A DNA stretch of 64,000 nucleotides from Anabas testudineus (taxonomy: Eukaryota; Chordata; Actinopteri; Anabantiformes; Anabantidae). Below the pieces are notes generated by a model, which saw nothing but the letters and a program-made list of their open reading frames with translations, was not told where the DNA came from and did not search any database. The position numbers were made by a program, and so were the translations under genes. Shown piece after piece: positions 49,107 to 64,000 of this stretch; the first letter of the stretch is position 1, and the number at the start of each line of letters is the position of its first letter. The stretch covers positions 15,522,637-15,586,636 of the forward strand of contig NC_046619.1 of assembly GCF_900324465.2 (NCBI RefSeq), in the 5' to 3' direction.

Positions 49107-49640
49107 CAGGAAAATTATTATATCTGAGACCATAGGTTGTGCATATTCTTGCCTGTTTGATTTAACTTGTTTTGACAATTTGCATTTCAAAATGTAAAGT
49201 AATCGATAAAGTGCAAGAAAAGTATTGTATATTGTATTGTATATTTTCATTTCCAAGTATGAATTAATAATATTTAGCCAGTAATATTAATAGGTTAATT
49301 AAATCCGAAACAATTCATTGTTGAAGAGGATATCTAAGACTTTAACAGATACCCAAGCATGCACAGTCCAAAGCATGAATAGCAATAGTTCAACAGTTTC
49401 ATGTTTCCACACAAAAAATACATTTTGCAGGATCAAATATCTTAATAAATATAATCTTTAGCTTCTAGGAAGTCACAGTTCTTCAACAGTAAGGTCTCAG
49501 CACCAGTTATTAAGACTTATACTTTTAAAAGCAGTAAGTAAAATGCAGTTTTAATAAATTATATATAATAATTTTAGTGTAATTTATATTAGTAATTGTA
49601 TTCTATAAAGAGTTTGTGGACATAATAAAATAAAACAACG
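48217..49640. other. MCTS1/CUL4B divergent spacer
   Basis: Head-to-head interval. Near MCTS1 (48138-48180, just inside intron 1) there is a cluster of GCTAGC/TTAGCTAA words. The interval contains the (ATT)n run at 49062-49105 and AT-rich sequence. No coding signal was found. Confidence 0.55.
49062..49105. repeat. (ATT)n microsatellite, about 14 units
   Basis: An uninterrupted ATT run of about 44 bp between MCTS1 and CUL4B. Likely length-polymorphic. Confidence 0.95.
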
Positions 49641-49648
49641 ACTGCACG

Positions 49649-49659
49649 GCGCCATCTTG
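49649..49659 (-). promoter_or_regulatory. cul4b: YY1-like motif (CAAGATGGCGC) upstream of CUL4B
   Basis: GCGCCATCTTG on the plus strand is the reverse complement of CAAGATGGCGC, the core YY1 motif often found just after transcription starts of housekeeping genes. It lies about 525 nt before the CUL4B start codon at the beginning of the GC-richer leader region. Confidence 0.45.
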
Positions 49660-50175
49660 TGTCGGGAACAGTTACAACATTGATGTTGGGATAAAAAAAA
49701 AAACACGCTTGTGTAAAAAGTAGTTCTGTACAAAGTACTTCCGGTGGGGTCACGGACTCGCTTTTCTGCTCTAATTCTCCCCGTGTTTTTTTTTTCCAGT
49801 GGCTGTTTCACCATCATGCAAACTTGTACTTTTACTTCAACAACATTTATCGTGTAAATAAATTTCTTTAACGGCTCTTTGACTCAACGGCTCCGGCGGG
49901 AGGACTCCACAACGCGGTTAGACAAGAGAGGCAAAAAGAGGAAGCAATAGCCGACCATCTTTCTTCTCCTGCCAGCAATAACAAGAAAGAGACAAGGCTT
50001 GATTCAAGTAGGGCTGTATAGTTTGAAATTTATTGGGTTTTATAGTGGATAAACGGCGAAACGTGTCCGTGTTACGACAGATAAAAGCTCTCGGACTCTG
50101 AGCTCACCACCCCGGCAAGCCTGGAAGTTTCGGATCAGAAGACTGGCTGTTAAGAATTAGTATTCCCGTTTTTTC

Positions 50176-59193
<9,018 letters not shown>

Positions 59194-60300
59194 AGAAGTA
59201 AAAAAAAAAAAAAAAAAAGTGACATGGTCCAATCAGGCTGAAAGCTGTTTTGAGTGATCGGTCTCTAAATATTTTGCTCCAGTGGATGTTCACCATTATC
59301 ATCTTCAACCCAGCGACCGACAAGTGAATGGCTACTGCTCCACAGGATTTTTGTCAGGGGTCTTGTGATCCTGTGGACTGCATGCCCATTGAAAAGAGAA
59401 AAATGTCCATATTTCTCAGTGCCTCTGAGAGAGTTGGGCTACTGTGGACAGACAAAGAAGACACAGATGTTGTTCCATTTTCTCTTTCTTTTTTTTTTTA
59501 ATTGAGAGAAAAAAATATTTATTTTCAAACTTAGATTCTTCTTTGTCGATAGTTTGAATCAATATGCTTTTGTTATCAAGTCACTTTTCTTTCTTTTTGT
59601 TCCCTCAGTATCCCAAGCAAATGCTGACACACCTAACAATGCTCTATATGTACCACACCTTGGAGAGAAAAAGGATAAAAACAAAAAAAAAATTTAACTG
59701 ATGCTTGTTTCTTCAGTTGTTGTCAAATGTGGGACTATTGGACTTAATTTTGGGGGATATGTGTGTCAACAGGTGATTCTGCAGCAAAGTTTAACAGTTC
59801 CTAAGGTCATGTAGCCATCTGATAAACCTGTGATCATGAACACAAAGCAAAGTAGAGTTTGTGCCAAAAAGGAGCACTTATTTTGGTATACGGTGTATTT
59901 AAGCTGCTAAACAGTTCAGTCGTACAAGTATATGTATTTTTTTCTTTTCACTTGTATGTTTTTGTACCAACATAACAAAAAAACAAAAAAAAAACATTTA
60001 AAATGGTCCCATCTGACAGTCAACTGCTTTTTAGGTTTTTAACTCTTCAAACGTATACTAAAAGCACATTTGCCCATCTTCTCTGTTGTTGTACCACATA
60101 TATACACTATTTTTTTTTATTATTATTTTTTTTTTGCAAGTCTCCATTGGGGCTTGTGTTAAAAGGTGGAGGGAGAATTGGGTATAGGAGTGGATTGCCT
60201 CTAAACGTGAGGGATATGAGTCTGTAGACATGCCCTTGTTTGTATGAGTCTGTTAGATTTATTGCTTCAGATTAAAATAACTGTTTCAATTGGGTTTTCT
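59194..60300 (+). other. cul4b: CUL4B 3' untranslated region
   Basis: About 1.1 kb of A/T-rich sequence after the stop codon, with an 18-nt A run at about 59200 and several homopolymers. ATTAAA at 60271-60276 is the best end signal. It is followed by about 340 bp to the LAMP2 start codon. Confidence 0.55.
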
Positions 60301-60504
60301 TTTATAAGTCTTTATTTTCACTATTATGCATGGAAGCAGCCCAGTCAGTGCGCATCTTCCTATGTCAAGCCATTAAACATTAACATACAGCCAACCCTTA
60401 AAATTAAAATGTAATGAAATCCTTTAAAAATTAAACTCTGCAAAGGGGAGATTTAAAACTGAACTGTGAGAAACACCTCTTTGTGGTTTAACACCGTGGT
60501 CCCT

Positions 60505-60514
60505 GTCATATGAC
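60505..60514. promoter_or_regulatory. lamp2: E-box palindrome GTCATATGAC upstream of LAMP2
   Basis: A perfect 10-bp palindrome that equals the TFEB/CLEAR site GTCACGTGAC except for the two central bases. It lies about 125 nt before the LAMP2 start codon. Placement suits a lysosomal gene; binding is inferred only. Confidence 0.35.
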
Positions 60515-60637
60515 TTGCATTTCCTGGTACAGTCGGTGGAGGCTCAGCTGCGTCCCAAACACAGCTGACTGAGCGTCTCCGTCGGGCTTTTTTCATTCTT
60601 CTCTCCGGTGGCAGACGCTCCAAACTACCAGGCGATC

Positions 60638-63600
60638 ATGTCCCGATATGCTGCTTTTGTTTTGTTGCTCTCATCTGGAATCGGTATGTATAGTCACATG
60701 AATCAACAATTTAATCAGTCGTATAAAAGTGATTTAAAGATGTGACGTGATTAAACTTGTGTGATAGCATTTGTTACGTCGGGCCTGGCGCTTTCGTTTT
60801 TCAGTGTAAATGCTGCGGAGATTGTAAGAATATGTCTTAGTTGTCGTCAGTCTCTCATTTTGTAGACACAATTATGCTTTCTTAGTGTGAAGTTATTGCA
60901 GAGGCCCTTCGAGAAGCAGTCCAGTCGTGGTGTTTTGCTAATGTAGCTTAGCTTAAATGCTAATTGTTACCTACGTCAACAACATGAAACTGAAACATGT
61001 CAATCTGTGTCTGTTAAAACAATGCGTTCGTCCACATTTTTGCTTTTAATGTATCGTTACATGCCAGTGTAAATGCAAAACAATAAGTGCTAATAACAAA
61101 GTAAACACTGAAAGTAGCTGTTCCGTAAGGGGGCCAGTTAGCCTAATTAGCCTTTAGCTTCCTAGTAGAATGACACTTGTTTTGAAAGCTGAAGTTTAAA
61201 CTAACGTTAATGTACAAACCTGAGGCCAACACAGTTATTCCTGCTGCTACATAAAGTTAGGCTACACAACCAGTGATTAGTCAATAATGTATAATGTGCT
61301 TAGGGAATCGTTGGCACGAAATAAAACGCATTAATATGATATTTGGCGAAGTGGTTAGCATCAGCGACGGTTAGAGGTTCACAGTAAACAGGCAGGTGAC
61401 AGTACAGGCTTAACTAGCGCTATGTGAGTTAGCAAACTAGCTAACGTGGGATGCAACATGTATAAAGAAACATCGACTGACGAATACATGACGAACACTT
61501 ATTACTATAAACAAGACCAGTTTTCTTTTGTTTATTTTTAAACGAAAAGCCGGTTGTAAAGTAGTGCGCTAATACAGTCTGGCTCAAACTATAATCAACC
61601 AGCGCTAACTGCTGTGTTGTGATTAAGCTAACGTTAGCGCTAACTAGCCTAACCACGAAGGGTAATTCTTTGATTTAATGCAGTAGGTTTTTTTTTTCTC
61701 GAAAATTCATCTCTAATCCTGTCAAATACAGTGTTTAGTGGTGTAAAGTAACTATATCATTTTACTCAAGTACTGCACGTTAATTATGTACATGTACTCA
61801 GGTGTGTAATGCTACTTTGGCTTTGCTCCACTAACTAATAGAATATTATTGAGATATTTGCTTCACATTAATCTGTGATCCTTTTTTATCACCTGAATCC
61901 GTCCAGTTCAGCTTGGCATGATGTCTTGTATGTCTTGTATGACAGGATTGCACCACGCTTATTGTGTAAGAAGGCTCATGTGACTTGACCATGTTATGTT
62001 GGCACAGCCCTACTGTGCTTATTATATTCTTGTACTTATTTACAATCAGATCAGAGTTCTTCCTCTTTCGTCAGCATCACAAACACAAGAAGGTAAAATA
62101 AAATGTACTCTCTTCGTGTCACATGACAGCTGCAGTTCCACATTAAGTCACTACATAACAGAGATCTTTGACCTTTGTTTCTGCAACATTATCTTTACCA
62201 TACTTTTTTACCCTACTATCATTTTCAGCTTTATACTTTTGTTTGCAGTTTATAGCACACATGTGAAATGAGTCAAATATGTTCTCAGTTTCATTCGCTA
62301 GCGTGTACAACATTTGTTTTTTAAATTGCTAATAGCTAAAGAGTAAAAATTCAGATTTCTGAAATTAAGTTATTTCATGACTTTTCAGACTTAACAAACT
62401 TTTTCATCTGAACTTAATCATAACAAAGCCTGAACATTTTAGATTTTTGCAGAAACATTTATGAGCCACATGTGAAACGTGAGAGATTTGTTTTTAATCA
62501 ATAAGTTGTGGAGTACTTGTACTCTAATTGCATTTTACAGCATGTACGTAGCGCTTTAGCTTGAGTAAAGAAGTCAAAGTGTTTGTAGTGAAGTGTTACA
62601 CTTGCACTATTACTTGAGTATTAAGTTTGTTTACTTCTGCAGCTACTGGTTACACCCCTGTTTGTGACTTTGCCTAATTAAAGGAATTTCATCTATGTCT
62701 GTACCAATGTTTCCTGTTGATCATGAGGTTTTGGCATGGGGGCCATGTGGGCTAGGGATGGATCTTCATTGGTGTGGCACAGAAATAATCAAGTGTACAC
62801 CTGGCAATATGGTCAAAATTATAATTATGACATACGTTTCCTGGTTATTGGTACCTGTAATTATTGATATATAGGATATATAACGACAAAGGTAACACAT
62901 TCAACATTTTTGTTAGACTTCAAGGATAACAGTATGTGTTAATTTAGGTTTCCACTAAATAGGTACAGTATGTTCCAGTCGAGTGTTTTTGGCCCCAAAG
63001 ACAAGTCTCTTCTTTCACAAACAATCTTTGGCTGGCTACAGAGACAGTTAAACTTGACCAACAAGTTACTCACAGAATTAATGTTCATTAATGAAGCTGA
63101 AACAATCTGCCGTTGTTGTAGCCAGTAAATGCAATTCTTGTTGAGAAAAAAAAAGAATCTGCCCTCTAGATGTTGTTGTTAGCAGAGTTAAATCACATAC
63201 TTTGTTTTGATTGGTATTACTAATGTAGCACATGGTGCATATTTCATTCCCAGTGTTTCTCTGTAATAGTTCTCTGTAAATAGATTTGATTGTATTCTTA
63301 CTCTTTTGTGCTGCCTTTCTGAAGCAAACACCCAGACACAATCTTTATATGCTTACATAGTGGATAAATAAAAACAAATCAGTAATAAAAAAAAAAAACA
63401 AAAAAAGATTTTCCACATTAGACTTATCATTTGATCAAACATTAAATTTACACTAATGTAAGAGCAACAAATTCTCCCGAGCCAGTGAATGTTTGCTATT
63501 TCACTTTCAGTATAAAAGCAGTACTTCATTGTTAGGTTGCAAGCATCTCCGAGAGTTTGTAAGGTGCTTTATGACTTTGTTACCTTACTGGTTTTGCAGG

Positions 63601-64000
63601 CAGCTGTTGAATTGATGAGTGTGCATATGCTCTGACTATATAATCAATTTAAGTGGACTTTGGCCTCACTTGAGTAAAATAGTATACGCTTTTTAGAGCC
63701 ATTGAAAACACTTTATTGCCAGGATGACTAAAGCATACTTTACTGTCAAAAAATATAGGAAATACGCTGTAGTTAAGGGGATAAATAAGTCTCAGTGGTT
63801 TGATTAGAAATATGAGTTTTTAGTCTTGTCAAGATTTAACACTAATGTAGTAATTACTTTTAATAAATAAGAATTAACTAGAACTGATGAGAGTCATTGC
63901 TCTTTTCTTTGCAGTGTTCCAGCTTTCACACGGCACTGAGGTGAATGTCACAAACAAAGATGGCAAGTTGTGCCTCTATGCCAGTCTGACAGTCAACTTC
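60638..64000 (+). CDS. lamp2: LAMP2 lysosome-associated membrane protein, N-terminal part
   Basis: Heavily glycosylated lysosomal membrane protein needed for autophagosome fusion and chaperone-mediated autophagy. Two exons are in view: 60638-60683 (signal peptide, MSRYAAFVLLLSSGIG) and 63915 to beyond the right edge. The second starts VFQLSHGTEVNVTNKDGKLC, followed by LYASLTVNF. This matches the start of the lumenal LAMP domain (human [21 protein letters not shown]), with the first conserved cysteine and an N-glycosylation motif NVT. Sequence alone would allow LAMP1, but position directly after CUL4B on the same strand, as in human Xq24, supports LAMP2. Intron 1 is 3.2 kb with degenerate repeats. 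The rest of the gene is outside the window. Confidence 0.88.
60684..63914 (+). other. lamp2: LAMP2 intron 1
   Basis: Contains GCTAACGTTAGC-like words at 61425-61450 and 61625-61650, and fragments of the degenerate AAGTACTTT teleost repeat at 61735-61880 and 62500-62650. No nested gene is visible. Confidence 0.55.

Overview
This window is nuclear DNA from a ray-finned fish, most likely a percomorph teleost. The evidence is multi-exon genes with GT-AG introns, teleost-style interspersed repeats (Tc1-like elements, a palindromic non-autonomous transposon, degenerate 'AAGTACTTTTACT' repeats), a URP1 peptide precursor ending ACFWKYCVTN, and a gene set matching human Xq24-Xq28. No prokaryotic, plasmid or CRISPR features and no viral fossil were recognised.

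Layout, left to right. (1) 220-6286, minus: 5' six coding exons of a divergent intermediate-filament (IF) gene that runs off the left edge. (2) 8433 to about 22.9 kb, minus: OCRL inositol polyphosphate 5-phosphatase, 23 exons resolved; only its start codon is unclear. (3) 24500-28490, minus: a complete eight-exon EVA1C-like receptor with two galactose-lectin (SUEL) domains and one membrane span. (4) 28.5-32.0 kb: gene-free. (5) 32340-36671, plus: CLIC2, complete, six exons. (6) 37375-38923, minus: urotensin II-related peptide 1, complete, five exons, tail-to-tail with CLIC2. (7) 42798-43751, plus: intronless coding exon of C1GALT1C1 (COSMC) with a spliced 5' leader near 41 kb. (8) 45554-48216, minus: MCTS1, complete, six exons. 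(9) 50176-59193, plus: CUL4B, complete, 20 coding exons. (10) 60638 to the end, plus: first two exons of LAMP2.

The order and relative orientation C1GALT1C1 - MCTS1 - CUL4B - LAMP2 is the one I recall for human Xq24, and OCRL and CLIC2 are also X-linked in human. The genes are independent transcription units: membrane traffic and lysosome (OCRL, LAMP2), ubiquitin ligation (CUL4B), translation re-initiation (MCTS1), O-glycan chaperoning (COSMC), a redox/chloride channel-like protein (CLIC2), a neuropeptide (URP1), a guidance-type receptor (EVA1C-like) and cytoskeleton (IF).

The strongest unusual signals are three minor-spliceosome (U12-type) introns in OCRL, MCTS1 and CUL4B (the last an AT-AC intron); a 24-nt OCRL micro-exon next to its clathrin box; and an OCRL/EVA1/CLIC/urotensin linkage that mirrors human 1p34-p36 and partly 21q22, suggesting an ancient paralogon. 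All exon coordinates were read by eye from splice signals and reading-frame phase; no alignment or transcript was available.
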